Assembly: GCA_024278215.1 (NCBI GenBank)
Contig: JAJRTR010000073.1
Location: 1 to 55,970 of the forward strand
Reading direction: 5' to 3'
Length of the DNA: 55,970 bases
From: a bacterium
GTDB taxonomy: Bacteria > UBP15 > UBA6099 > JAJRTR01
A model generated the notes under the pieces. The model saw nothing but the letters and a program-made list of their open reading frames with translations, did not search any database and was not told the DNA's origin. This document shows positions 26,719-35,150 of the stretch, in pieces. Every line of letters starts with the position of its first letter. The first letter of the stretch is position 1. The position numbers and the translations under genes are program-made.

Positions 26719-29172
26719 TCACTTCTTTTCAATGACAATCTTTCCGTCGTCGAGTTTTGCAACAGCAGTGTCGCCTTCGCCGATCCTGCCTTCGATAAGC
26801 TGCATGCTTAAAGGATTCTCGATCATGTTCTCAATAGTGCGTTTCAGCGGTCTTGCCCCGAACAAAGGGCTGTAACCGAGTTCGGCGAGTTTGTCCTTCA
26901 CTTCGTCTCCGACCTCGATGAATACTTTTTTCTCAGCAAGTCTCATATTCAAATCGTGCAGAGTAAGATCGACTATTTTTCTTATGTTATCCTGCGATAA
27001 CTGATGAAAAACAATCAGATCGTCAATACGGTTCAGAAACTCGGGTTTAAAAACTTTTTTTACTTCGTTCATTACGAGTTCAGTGATGTCGTCATGGTCG
27101 TAGACGCTGCCGCCCTGTCGGAACCCGACAGTTTTCTTTTCGCGCGTTATCAGGTCGCTTCCGATGTTGCTGGTGCCGATAATGATTGTGTTGTTAAAAC
27201 TCACAGTGCGGCCCTGTCCGTCTGTGAGGCGGCCTTCGTCGAGTATCTGGAGGAATACGTTATAGACATCCTGGTGAGCTTTTTCGACCTCGTCGAGCAG
27301 GATCACCGAGTAAGGATTTCGCCTGACACGGTCAGTGAGCTGCCCTCCCTCGTCGTAGCCGACATACCCCGGAGGCGCGCCGATCAGTCTCGAAGTCGTG
27401 TGCGATTCCTGAAACTCGCTCATGTCGACACGTATGATCTTGTTTTCGTCATCGAAAAGAAACTCGGCGAGCGCTTTTGCGAGTTCAGTTTTTCCAACGC
27501 CGGTGGGGCCGAGAAAAATGAAACTGCCGATGGGTCTGTTCGCCGGCTTGAGCCCGGCCCGGTTGCGCCTTATGGCATTGCTGACTGCTGTAACAGCATT
27601 GTTTTGTCCGACCAGTCTTAAATGGATGTTTTCTTCCATCTTCATCAGCTTATGTGCTTCGGACTCGAGCATCCTGTTGACTTTTATGCCTGTCCACTGC
27701 GCCACAACTTCGGCCACATCATCGGGGTGCACGACCCTGTCCTGCGAATTAGTCCGACCGGCCCATTCCTTTTTCTTATCAGAAAGTTCTTTCTCTATTT
27801 CAATAAGTTGCTGGTGAAGAGCAGCGGCGGTCGGGTAGTCCTCTATCCTGAAGGCTTCTTCTTTTTTCTCTTCTATGTTGCGCCGTTTCTGCTCGAGTTC
27901 ACGTATATCGGGCGGTGCGTAGATACTGTTGAGATATTTATTCGCGCCTGCCTCGTCTATCAAGTCGATAGCTTTATCCGGGAGAAACCTGTCCGGGATA
28001 TAACGTTCGGAAATCTTCGCGGCAGTCACGAGCGCTTCATCCTCGAACACGACACTGTGGTGATCCTCGTAATGTTTCTTGAGCCCCCTGAGTATCTCTA
28101 TGGTCTCCTCGACGGTCGGTTCGGAAACAGTAATCGGCTGAAAACGCCTCTCGAGCGCCTTGTCCTTTTCGATATGTTTCTTATACTCATCGGTAGTCGT
28201 AGCGCCGATGCACTGCATCAGTCCGCGCGCAAGAGCCGGTTTCAGCATATTCGACGCGTCCATACCACCCCCACCGCTGCCCGCTCCGATCATTGTATGC
28301 AGCTCGTCGATGAATATAATCACTTCACCGGCACTCTTTTCGATTTCCTCTCTCAGAAGTTTCAAGCGTTCCTCGAATTCGCCCCTGAATTTTGCGCCGG
28401 CCAGAACATCCGTGATATTCAGACTTAGCAGCCGCCTGTTTATCAGCACATCCGGTACTTCCGCATCAGCGATCATTTGCGCAAGACCTTCTGCAATAAC
28501 TGTTTTCCCCACACCCGGCTCGCCTATAAGCACAGGATTGTTCTTTTTTCGACGCACCAGTATCTGTATGACACGCTTGATTTCTTTCTCACGTCCGATC
28601 ACAGGATCGAGCGCGCCGCGCCGGGCCATCTCCGTAAGGTCCGTTGTATATTCCTTAAGCACATCGACACGTGTTTCAGCATCGCGGCTCTTGATCGTCT
28701 GTCCACTGCGCACATTCAGCAGCGCTTTCCGGCACTCTTCCTGATTGAGTCCGGCAGATGTGAGGATTTTCGCGATCTCGCCTGAACGCACATCAAACAT
28801 CGCAAGAAAAAGTGTTCCGGTGCTAAGATATTTGTCCCCGAGATCAAGAGCAATCCTGTTTGCAGACTCGAACACCTGCTCCATCTCAGGCGACAACTCG
28901 ATATTAAGCGCTTCGCCCTGTGGGGGGGCTTTCTCCGGCTCCAGTTCCTGTATCAGAGCGAGAATCTGTCCGAAAACCGTATCGCGAACCAGTTCCGCGT
29001 CCTTGTCCTGATCCCTGATCAGCTTCATCACAATCGAATCTTCCTGAATAAAAAGAGAAACCGCAAGGAACGCAGGTGTCAGATGTGTCTGCTTTCTGTT
29101 GACCATCTCCTGCATAGCCATCTGCAGAGCCTGCATGGCTTTCTGTGTGCACTTATTGAAATACTGTTGCAT
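26719..29172 (-). CDS. clpC: ClpC-type AAA+ unfoldase
   Basis: This HSP100 chaperone has an N-terminal double Clp repeat (residues 1-145), first AAA+ domain with Walker A GEPGVGKT and Walker B IIFIDELH, a short middle region with a UVR-like coiled segment (EEAFRIEDYPTAAALHQQLI), and a second AAA+ domain with GPTGVGKT and VILLDEVEKA, then a D2-small domain (FGARPLKRTIE). The length of 817 and the short middle domain match ClpC, not ClpB. KKTVGFRQGG in the second module matches the VGF loop by which ClpC docks on ClpP, so this is probably a protease partner. No clpP or mcsAB lies nearby. The start at 29172 has GGGAGG upstream. Confidence 0.9.
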   Translation of the reverse strand: MQQYFNKCTQKAMQALQMAMQEMVNRKQTHLTPAFLAVSLFIQEDSIVMKLIRDQDKDAELVRDTVFGQILALIQELEPEKAPPQGEALNIELSPEMEQVFESANRIALDLGDKYLSTGTLFLAMFDVRSGEIAKILTSAGLNQEECRKALLNVRSGQTIKSRDAETRVDVLKEYTTDLTEMARRGALDPVIGREKEIKRVIQILVRRKKNNPVLIGEPGVGKTVIAEGLAQMIADAEVPDVLINRRLLSLNITDVLAGAKFRGEFEERLKLLREEIEKSAGEVIIFIDELHTMIGAGSGGGGMDASNMLKPALARGLMQCIGATTTDEYKKHIEKDKALERRFQPITVSEPTVEETIEILRGLKKHYEDHHSVVFEDEALVTAAKISERYIPDRFLPDKAIDLIDEAGANKYLNSIYAPPDIRELEQKRRNIEEKKEEAFRIEDYPTAAALHQQLIEIEKELSDKKKEWAGRTNSQDRVVHPDDVAEVVAQWTGIKVNRMLESEAHKLMKMEENIHLRLVGQNNAVTAVSNAIRRNRAGLKPANRPIGSFIFLGPTGVGKTELAKALAEFLFDDENKIIRVDMSEFQESHTTSRLIGAPPGYVGYDEGGQLTDRVRRNPYSVILLDEVEKAHQDVYNVFLQILDEGRLTDGQGRTVSFNNTIIIGTSNIGSDLITREKKTVGFRQGGSVYDHDDITELVMNEVKKVFKPEFLNRIDDLIVFHQLSQDNIRKIVDLTLHDLNMRLAEKKVFIEVGDEVKDKLAELGYSPLFGARPLKRTIENMIENPLSMQLIEGRIGEGDTAVAKLDDGKIVIEKK

Positions 29173-29201
29173 CGCCTGATAACCTCCCGGTGGTTAATTT
29201 G

Positions 29202-29359
29202 TGGCTGAACGAAAGCCAGCTCCTGCCGGAATATGCGTAAATTGCCCGCTATCTTCGTTATCCTCAGTCAACAATGCGCTGCGTTGCTTCCCTCGTCCGC
29301 CTCGCTATCGAACACTTTTCACACATTCCGGCTTTACGGAGCCGTTTTTCGCTCAACCA
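29202..29359. repeat. 158-bp element with imperfect terminal inverted repeats
   Basis: TGGCTGAACGAAA at the left end pairs with TTTTCGCTCAACCA at the right end (two mismatches). A second nested pair, GCCGGAAT and ATTCCGGC, lies inside. It has the layout of family 1 but different sequence. No second copy was seen in the window. The rest of the gap (29173-29659) contains a family 2 core at 29595. Confidence 0.55.
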
Positions 29360-29594
29360 CTTTTCAAGATGTATTTCGAAGATGCCGGTCATTTTATTGC
29401 CATATTTCGTGTTTGTTCGTTTATTACTGCTTTCCTTGCATTTGAATTGCCGATCTTCGTTTGCACTTTTGCGTGAATCCTTCCTTTATTGACAGGGCTT
29501 TCAGGGTTTTCGTTCAGCTACCAATTTATCTATGAATTCTACCATCACTTACACAATAACATAACATACGGCTTCATAGTTCCATATATTTTAC

Positions 29595-29617
29595 CCGCAC
29601 CGGTGAAATATGCGGGC
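29595..29617. repeat. Intergenic repeat family 2 core
   Basis: CCCGCACCGGTGAAATATGC plus CGGG: the arms CCCGCA and TGCGGG pair perfectly. It lies 43 bp after the stop of the convergently placed zincin gene, between it and clpC. Confidence 0.65.
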
Positions 29618-29659
29618 AAGGGCCTGCACAAAAACAAGTCGGTATTTGTGCAGAGCGGA

Positions 29660-30718
29660 TCAATCGCTCAACTTGTCAAAAAGAGAATCCATGAAACCGA
29701 CTCGATCCGCGATATTATCCCGCTCCAGCGGATCATTTATCTCGTAAACCGTTTCGCCGTTATGCTCAACTGTCAATATCCACGGCCTTTTCAACACTCG
29801 GATGTTCATGTATGCTGCAAAATATTCGGCGAAATCCTCCATGTAGGACAGGCCTCCGTAGAGTGTGATAAATGGGGAATGTTCCAGTCTTTCATATATC
29901 TCCGGGGCCTGTGAAATCTTCAGTTTCGGACCGCCGAAGAGTCCGTAGAAGACCACATCGCTCCTGCCTTTGAAATCGTATTTTTTCGCGGGTGTTCTGT
30001 ATCCCATCCAGTAGTTTTGTATGAAAGGATACGTTTTATTATCCATAGCCCCGGGCCGCTGCTGGAGCGCAAAGCCCTCTGCCTGGGCTCCGGTCGGTTC
30101 ACCCGGCGTAATGTTTGTCGAGTAGTCGAGTATGTGCCCCATCTCGTGATAGAAAATATAATAGAAACCCGACATACCTGCGCCGATATTTATGTTGATT
30201 GAATATGACGGATCATCGACGGCGAATACGGTTCTTTCTTTATCGGTCAGCCATTGCGACGCATCCTTTTTCAACACAATGTGATTCAGGGCCATAATAT
30301 AGTACTTGTTGCCGTCATCGTCTTTGAACCATTCGGTCCATCCGCTTCCGATCATATTTTCAATGAAGTAGATACCGACCAGCCGGGAACCTATCGGGCC
30401 TTTCATCCGCGGCGGCAGTTGCTCGACAGCAGCTTTTATTTCCGCAAGTTCCGACACTGTCGGGAAATACGCTTTGTATGGTTTGTCCGGCGGAATAATG
30501 TCTTTGTCGAAAGAGGCAAAGTAATCGAGCACGAAATCGGGTGTCGGCTGCACCCGTTCATAGAGTTCGCCGACAGGCGGTATCGTGTAGCTCTCCGGCC
30601 TGACGGCCTGGGGGCTTTCCCCGTATTTTTCGTTGTCGGCAACCGCTGAATTCACGGCTGTGATAATCGTCAACAGCATTAGTAATAATAGTTTTCGTGC
30701 AAAGTATTTTTTGTTCAT
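29660..30718 (-). CDS. Secreted zinc metallopeptidase-like protein (gluzincin, ATLF/PPEP-like)
   Basis: This 352-residue exported protein has a signal peptide (residues 1-27, LLLLMLLTIITAVNSAVA). The zinc motif HEMGH (His191, Glu192, His195) is preceded by a hydrophobic helix start (FYYIFY). About 100 residues later, YMEDFAEYFAAYMN supplies a glutamate third ligand (Glu294 or Glu298). This HExxH plus ExxxE/AEyFA layout occurs in anthrax-lethal-factor-like and Pro-Pro endopeptidase families. The DSTN-like segment after HEMGH (ILDYSTN) fits that group. Close family membership is inferred from motifs only. It is flanked by the unrelated clpC and the catabolic operon. Confidence 0.7.
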   Translation of the reverse strand: MNKKYFARKLLLLMLLTIITAVNSAVADNEKYGESPQAVRPESYTIPPVGELYERVQPTPDFVLDYFASFDKDIIPPDKPYKAYFPTVSELAEIKAAVEQLPPRMKGPIGSRLVGIYFIENMIGSGWTEWFKDDDGNKYYIMALNHIVLKKDASQWLTDKERTVFAVDDPSYSININIGAGMSGFYYIFYHEMGHILDYSTNITPGEPTGAQAEGFALQQRPGAMDNKTYPFIQNYWMGYRTPAKKYDFKGRSDVVFYGLFGGPKLKISQAPEIYERLEHSPFITLYGGLSYMEDFAEYFAAYMNIRVLKRPWILTVEHNGETVYEINDPLERDNIADRVGFMDSLFDKLSD

Positions 30719-30787
30719 ATTTCGTTACCGTTCTTCAGTTCTGCTTCATAATATAAAATAGATTATACATTTTATCGTGAATTTCGG

Positions 30788-31057
30788 CTATGTATCCTCA
30801 TGCGCGCGAACTTTTTCTTTTTCAAGATTCACAAGGCCGATCAGCCTGTTGCAGGGTTCAAGTACTATGCCTGCATTGATCGTGCATATATGGAGTTGAT
30901 TGCTTACGCTGATTATCATGAGAGGAATCACCTCACCCGAACATAATTTCCGCAGGTCCTCGAAGCTGAATTCCTCCGAAACTTTGTGGTTTTTACAGTG
31001 CAGCCTTGCAGGACAAGGTAGTTGATGTGATAGCAGAACAAACCCGACATCGCCCAT
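30788..31057 (-). CDS. Small hypothetical protein
   Basis: This is an 89-residue reading frame starting MGDVGFVLLSHQLPCPARLH, with GGA 5 bp upstream. It contains three cysteines and a regular strand-helix pattern (FSFEDLRKLCSGEVIPLMII, VLEPCNRLIGLVNL), which makes it look like a real protein rather than a shadow frame. It follows the broken amidohydrolase by 25 bp on the same strand and could be the last gene of the catabolic operon. The frame is open further upstream, but that part overlaps the amidohydrolase. I do not recognise the family. Confidence 0.45.
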   Translation of the reverse strand: MGDVGFVLLSHQLPCPARLHCKNHKVSEEFSFEDLRKLCSGEVIPLMIISVSNQLHICTINAGIVLEPCNRLIGLVNLEKEKVRAHEDT

Positions 31058-31082
31058 AAGTTCCAGATGGATCAGGAAGCGG

Positions 31083-32108
31083 CTACCCGCGGGATGCCAT
31101 TGTTTCCAGCAGCGAGGCGGCGTTGCTGTAAAGGATTTTGTGGCGCAGTGCGGCATCGCCGCCGGTTGCGACAAGTACTTTGGCGAGAGGAAGAACGATC
31201 GGGAAGAACGGCCAGTCTGTGCCGAACAGGATGCGGTCGTGGTCCACAGCGTCGAGGATGCGCAGGAGGTTGTCTGGCGGCTGCCCGTCTATTTCGAGGT
31301 ATACGTTATCATATTGATTGGCGTAGCTGATGGCTTTTTCATAGAAGTCCATGCCCGCATGGCCGAGAATGAAAGTAATGCCGGGAAACATTCTGAGTGC
31401 TTTTTCGTATGTTTACATTCGGGCGAGAATCTGGAGGAAACCCGGCGCGAGGCTGTTGTAGGCGGTGTGAAACTGAACCGGCAGGCCGGTGCGCTCCCAG
31501 CGGCGCAGCATTTTTATGATAAGCGGATGGTCGCTCGTCATGAATTCGCTGTAGGGGTGTATCTTCAGTCCGCGCGCGCCGTCGGCCACCATGCGGTCCA
31601 TGCGAGCCTCCCAGCCCGGTCTCAGCGGGTTGATCGCCACAAACGGGACAAGGGCGTTTTTGCCCCGCATGGCTTGCAGGTACGCATCCGAATTCTGTGT
31701 GCCGAACGCGAAATCTATAGCCATAACAATAGTTCTTTCTACATTCATATCCTTCATATCCGCCAGAAGATTGGGCACTGTGTGTGTGGCGTTGTCGCCC
31801 TGGTTAGAGACCATCGAAAGCATGTATTGCTGTACGACGCGGCCCGGCAAGTGGTGTTCAAGGTTCATGCCGGACTCCAGAGACAGGTCCACAGGAACAC
31901 CTTTCATGGGGAAATTGTAGAGTGTTCGCGCAGTGCGCCGGTTCAGGTCGAGAGGTGGCGAGAAGAATATCGCGAAGCCGAGATGGGCATGGAAATCTAT
32001 AATCGGTCCGATGTCGTCGGGTTCGGAAAGTACGATGCGGTCGTTCTCGTCGATTTTAAACCAGGGCATTTCCGCAAGCGCCCGGCAGTCATCATAATTA
32101 AGTTTCAT
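31083..32108 (-). pseudogene. Amidohydrolase family 2 interrupted by a single in-frame TAA
   Basis: Read in one frame from ATG 32108 (GGGAG upstream) to 31083, the sequence is a 341-codon amidohydrolase-2 with every motif in place: HxH in IIDFHAHLGF, GLKIHPYSEF, LPVQFHTAYN, then ITFILGHAGMDFYEKAI and ILFGTDWPFFP. Codon 232 (31413-31415) is TAA, between LQILARM and TYEKALRMFPG; there is no frameshift. Metal ligands lie on both sides, so neither half would work alone. It may be a recent nonsense mutation, a sequencing error or readthrough. It lies 170 bp behind the DUF35 gene in the catabolic operon and may once have acted on an intermediate of that pathway. Confidence 0.8.
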
Positions 32109-32278
32109 TTGAGCATCTCCCGTTTTTGGCCCTGTCGCGCAGGAAGCAACAACGTGCTGTCGCGAAAAAAAAGTGTGTACGCTCACAACATTCAGCTATT
32201 GTGTCGTATCAACATTACATGACACTTGAAACCTGACACGCCGGCTTTCAGCTTATACAACTTCCATCCAATAAAGGT

Positions 32279-32758
32279 TCACACCGGTTCGAAGTGATCG
32301 ACATCAAGGATCGTGTTGGTTGTTTCATCGGCGAAAACGGCTTTGACTTTCATACCGAGCTCGACCTTGCCGGGCTCGATGCCTTCGAGTATGTGCGGCA
32401 GGGGAGTGTCCGCGCCCCCGAGTTTTATCATAGCGAGAATATATGGCGGCTTGCGCGGCAGGTGTTTGTCTTCGTAGTTGACCACAGTGTAGTTGGTGAG
32501 CTCGCCGGTGTCGGAGAGTTCGACCCAACTGTCGCTGAGGTCTTCCATGCAGCGTTCGCAACGCTGACGAGGCGGCACGAAAACCCTGTTGCATTTTTCG
32601 CATTTTACGCCAAGTATCTGCTTTTTGTCGCGCAGCGCGATCAGGAATCTGCTGCCGACGCGGCCCGCGAAATACTGATATGGAAGCGCCAGTTTGCCGT
32701 CTCTTATATAACAATGTTCGTGCTTGTCGTCTTTTTGTCTTAGTTTCTGTCTTGCCAT
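32279..32758 (-). CDS. DUF35 zinc-ribbon/OB-fold protein
   Basis: This 159-residue protein has an N-terminal helix (residues about 18-40), a rubredoxin-like zinc ribbon (GVKCEKCNRVFVPPRQRCERC, two CxxC pairs; quoted as separate halves CEKC and CERC) and an OB-fold half (GELTNYTVVNYEDKHLP, ILEGIEPGKVELGMKVKAVF). DUF35 proteins bind thiolase-fold enzymes and often guide acyl-CoA, as in BbsA of toluene degradation and ChsH2 of steroid degradation. The start at 32758 has GAGGAGG upstream; ATG 32773 would overlap the previous stop. It sits 11 bp after the SCP2-SCP2-DUF35 gene, so there are two DUF35 proteins for two thiolase-fold proteins. Confidence 0.9.
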   Translation of the reverse strand: MARQKLRQKDDKHEHCYIRDGKLALPYQYFAGRVGSRFLIALRDKKQILGVKCEKCNRVFVPPRQRCERCMEDLSDSWVELSDTGELTNYTVVNYEDKHLPRKPPYILAMIKLGGADTPLPHILEGIEPGKVELGMKVKAVFADETTNTILDVDHFEPV

Positions 32759-32769
32759 TTGCTGCCTCC

Positions 32770-33930
32770 TCATCTCACCTTTTCAAAATAGAGGATATCG
32801 TTGACGGAGCCGGTTCGCTCGTCCGCCCACACGGGCCTCACCCGGTCGCCGGGCTGCGCATCGAAAAGGTCGTTCTTCTTCAGCATGTGCCAGAAAGTTT
32901 CATTGTCTTTGCAACCGTCCAGCAGGACATGCAGGCTGCCGTAAGGTGTTTCACGTGTTTCGCCCGTCAGGGGGTCGGGGCTGGCATAGTATGTGTCGTC
33001 GATCATGGTGATCTCGCCCCCGGGGCCTACCTCGACAAACTCGTCCGCCCGGCACCTGCACGGCGCGCACACCTCGCGCGGCGGCAACTGTTTCCTGCCG
33101 CACTTCGGACACACGTTCGCCAGTATCTTCTTTTCCATCAGGCCTTCGAAAAACTGTCCCATCACAGGTCCGGTCGAGTATTCCATGTCGACTGAAATGA
33201 TCTTTTTCAGCACTATGAGTTCTTCGACCGCTTCCGCTTCTTCGGACGGTACAAATTTCGCGAAGATTTTGGGCAGTTTCATCGCGAGTTCCATATCGCC
33301 CACAAGCTTTAGTCTGCCCGAGCCGAAAGCGACCATCGGATCGAGTTTGCCCAGCATCAGATCGACGTAATCTTCAGCGCTGACGATGTTGCTGACCGTC
33401 AGGTTGTCGCGCAGGCCCTCTTCGAGCGTGCATTTGCCGTCCTTTATGACAGCGGTCCATTGGCCGCCGCCCTTGCCCGTGAAATCGTAGCCGACAGTAA
33501 CGTCGAGTTCCTGCGCGTACTGCGGCTGGAAGCGATCGACGGCTGTTTCGATGATGTCGCGTGCAGTGATGGGTTTTTTCGGCGGCACATATTTGGTGAA
33601 CATCTGCGGCAGCCTGAGCAGCATCGCCATGTCGCCTTCGGCCCTGACGCGGCCCGCCTGGAAAGCTTCCATGCCGTCGATGCGACCGACCGTCATGCCG
33701 ACGAAAGTTTCCGCGTCCGTAATCATTTTCGCAGTGAATTCGGCGGGGAGGCTGTCGAGTTTTTTAGTTTCGGACTTGCCGCCTCCGATGGCGACCATCC
33801 ATCGGCCGCCGCCGGCGCCGCTTATGTCATAGGCGATAACGGCGTCTACGCCTTCCGCGCCCTCGGGCCGGAACCGTTCCGTCTGTGTACTGAAAATATC
33901 ATCAACTGTAGTTCCGAAATATTCTGCCAT
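32770..33930 (-). CDS. SCP2-SCP2-DUF35 fusion protein
   Basis: This 386-residue protein contains two SCP-2 sterol-carrier domains (residues about 5-113 and 122-228) with matching halves (AVIAYDISGAGGGRWMVAIG and VTVGYDFTGKGGGQWTAVI; each followed by AEDYVDLMLGKLDPM-type helices). A DUF35 module follows at about 247-386, with zinc cysteines 274, 277, 288 and 291 (CPKC...CAPC) and an OB-fold end (GDRVRPVWADERTGSVND). SCP-2 domains hold lipids or acyl-CoAs; DUF35 domains partner thiolase-fold enzymes. The fusion therefore looks like a substrate-delivery subunit for one of the two thiolase-fold proteins directly upstream (10 bp). It is cytoplasmic. An MaoC-type hydratase domain is not present. 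Confidence 0.85.
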   Translation of the reverse strand: MAEYFGTTVDDIFSTQTERFRPEGAEGVDAVIAYDISGAGGGRWMVAIGGGKSETKKLDSLPAEFTAKMITDAETFVGMTVGRIDGMEAFQAGRVRAEGDMAMLLRLPQMFTKYVPPKKPITARDIIETAVDRFQPQYAQELDVTVGYDFTGKGGGQWTAVIKDGKCTLEEGLRDNLTVSNIVSAEDYVDLMLGKLDPMVAFGSGRLKLVGDMELAMKLPKIFAKFVPSEEAEAVEELIVLKKIISVDMEYSTGPVMGQFFEGLMEKKILANVCPKCGRKQLPPREVCAPCRCRADEFVEVGPGGEITMIDDTYYASPDPLTGETRETPYGSLHVLLDGCKDNETFWHMLKKNDLFDAQPGDRVRPVWADERTGSVNDILYFEKVR

Positions 33931-33940
33931 AGTATCCTCC

Positions 33941-35137
33941 TCACCAGTCCAGGTCTTTTTCGAGCATCGTGAGCACAGTCCAGAGAGTGCCGCCGAAACC
34001 CGAGGCCAGCGCGTGTTTCACTTCGCTGGGAATCTGATGTCCACCCGCGTCGCCGCGAATCTGTAGCGCGGCCTCGGCGACACGAACCATGGCCGTAGCG
34101 CCTATCGGGTTCGCGGCCACGACACCGCCGGATGGGTTCAACGGCAGCCTGCCGCCGATCTTCAACTCGTCGTTCTCGACCATCTTCAGATGTTCGTCGC
34201 CTTCGAGCAACATGAACTCGCGGAGCCAGTCGAGGCCCCACCAGGACGACGGGTCGTACATCTCGAACACATCGAAGTAATCGACCGGATTGTCGATGCC
34301 GTTGCGCTCGAACAACTTTCGCGCGGCGAAGCGGTGGGTCGTCTCTTCGCGTTCGGCGTCTTCTTTTCCGAAAAGATTGAATGTTTCTTCGCGATGTATC
34401 GTGATATGGTCGCGTATCCAGACGGGTTTGTCGCTCAGTTCCTTTGCCTTTTCTTCGGAGGCAAATATCATGGCGCAGGCACCGTCGCTCTGTGAGCACA
34501 TGTGAATGAGACGCAGTTCGCCGACGAGTTTGGGTGAATTCTCCATCAGGTCGTCGAGCTGGTCGTAGTCGAGACCGAAGCTGCGGTGCGAGTTCGGGTT
34601 GAGCATAGCGTGCTTATCCATGTCGATGCGAAGTTTCATCGCGGCGCGGCGTGCGCGTTCTTCGCCGAATTCGCGGATCATAGCGCCTGCGGTCGCGCCG
34701 GTGAGCGCGCCGGTCTGAAGGTTGCGGGACCATAGCGGATCGGCCATGTTCGTAATGCCGCCGGTCGTGTGGCCTTCCTGTAGTTTTTCGAAACCGACGG
34801 CGAGTACGATGTCGTACATGCCTGAGGCGACAAGGTTGTCCGCGGCGCATACGAGCGTGGCACCTGTCGTGCCGCCTGTCGTAACGCGGTATGCGTCCTT
34901 GCCGTATGCGCCGGTGCCGATTGTGTGCCACAGGTCCGGCTGGTGGACCATCTCGAATAGTTCCATGTTGCCGTGCACGACGCAGTCGATGTCGTCGTAG
35001 GTCAGGCCAGCGTCTTCGAGAGCGAACCGCACGGCTTCGTTTATCATTTCCGGTTGATTGACATCTTCGCGGTGGCTGGAGTACTGCGTCTGCCCGATGC
35101 CGATTATACCAACATTCCTGTTTCTCTTATGGCTCAA
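33941..35137 (-). CDS. Thiolase-fold protein lacking the canonical nucleophile (lipid-transfer/Ltp2-like)
   Basis: This 398-residue protein has the double thiolase fold of the SCP-x/lipid-transfer subgroup: NVGIIGIGQTQYS at the start, VASGMYDIVLAVGFEKL, and the C-terminal LNPSGGVVAANPIGATAMVR...EAALQIRGDAGGHQI. The usual acyl-binding Cys position reads TTGGTTGATLV, with no Cys. The usual GHP histidine is Asn (AANP), and the second Cys-x-Gly near the end reads SGFGGT. Loss of the nucleophile is known in Ltp2-type retro-aldolases that work with DUF35 partners, so a C-C lyase role is as likely as thiolysis. It lies between a second thiolase-fold gene (13 bp upstream) and the SCP2-DUF35 gene. Confidence 0.85.
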   Translation of the reverse strand: MSHKRNRNVGIIGIGQTQYSSHREDVNQPEMINEAVRFALEDAGLTYDDIDCVVHGNMELFEMVHQPDLWHTIGTGAYGKDAYRVTTGGTTGATLVCAADNLVASGMYDIVLAVGFEKLQEGHTTGGITNMADPLWSRNLQTGALTGATAGAMIREFGEERARRAAMKLRIDMDKHAMLNPNSHRSFGLDYDQLDDLMENSPKLVGELRLIHMCSQSDGACAMIFASEEKAKELSDKPVWIRDHITIHREETFNLFGKEDAEREETTHRFAARKLFERNGIDNPVDYFDVFEMYDPSSWWGLDWLREFMLLEGDEHLKMVENDELKIGGRLPLNPSGGVVAANPIGATAMVRVAEAALQIRGDAGGHQIPSEVKHALASGFGGTLWTVLTMLEKDLDW

Positions 35138-35150
35138 TGTGTGACCTCCT

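Noticed and set aside
31413-31415. TAA read as a recoded amino acid
   Set aside because: No recoding system is known that routinely uses TAA here, and there is no flanking signal; mutation or base error is simpler.
31140-32222. 360-codon plus-strand frame opposite the broken amidohydrolase
   Set aside because: It is longer than either half of the minus-strand gene but has no recognisable motif, whereas the minus strand keeps all amidohydrolase ligands around a single TAA.
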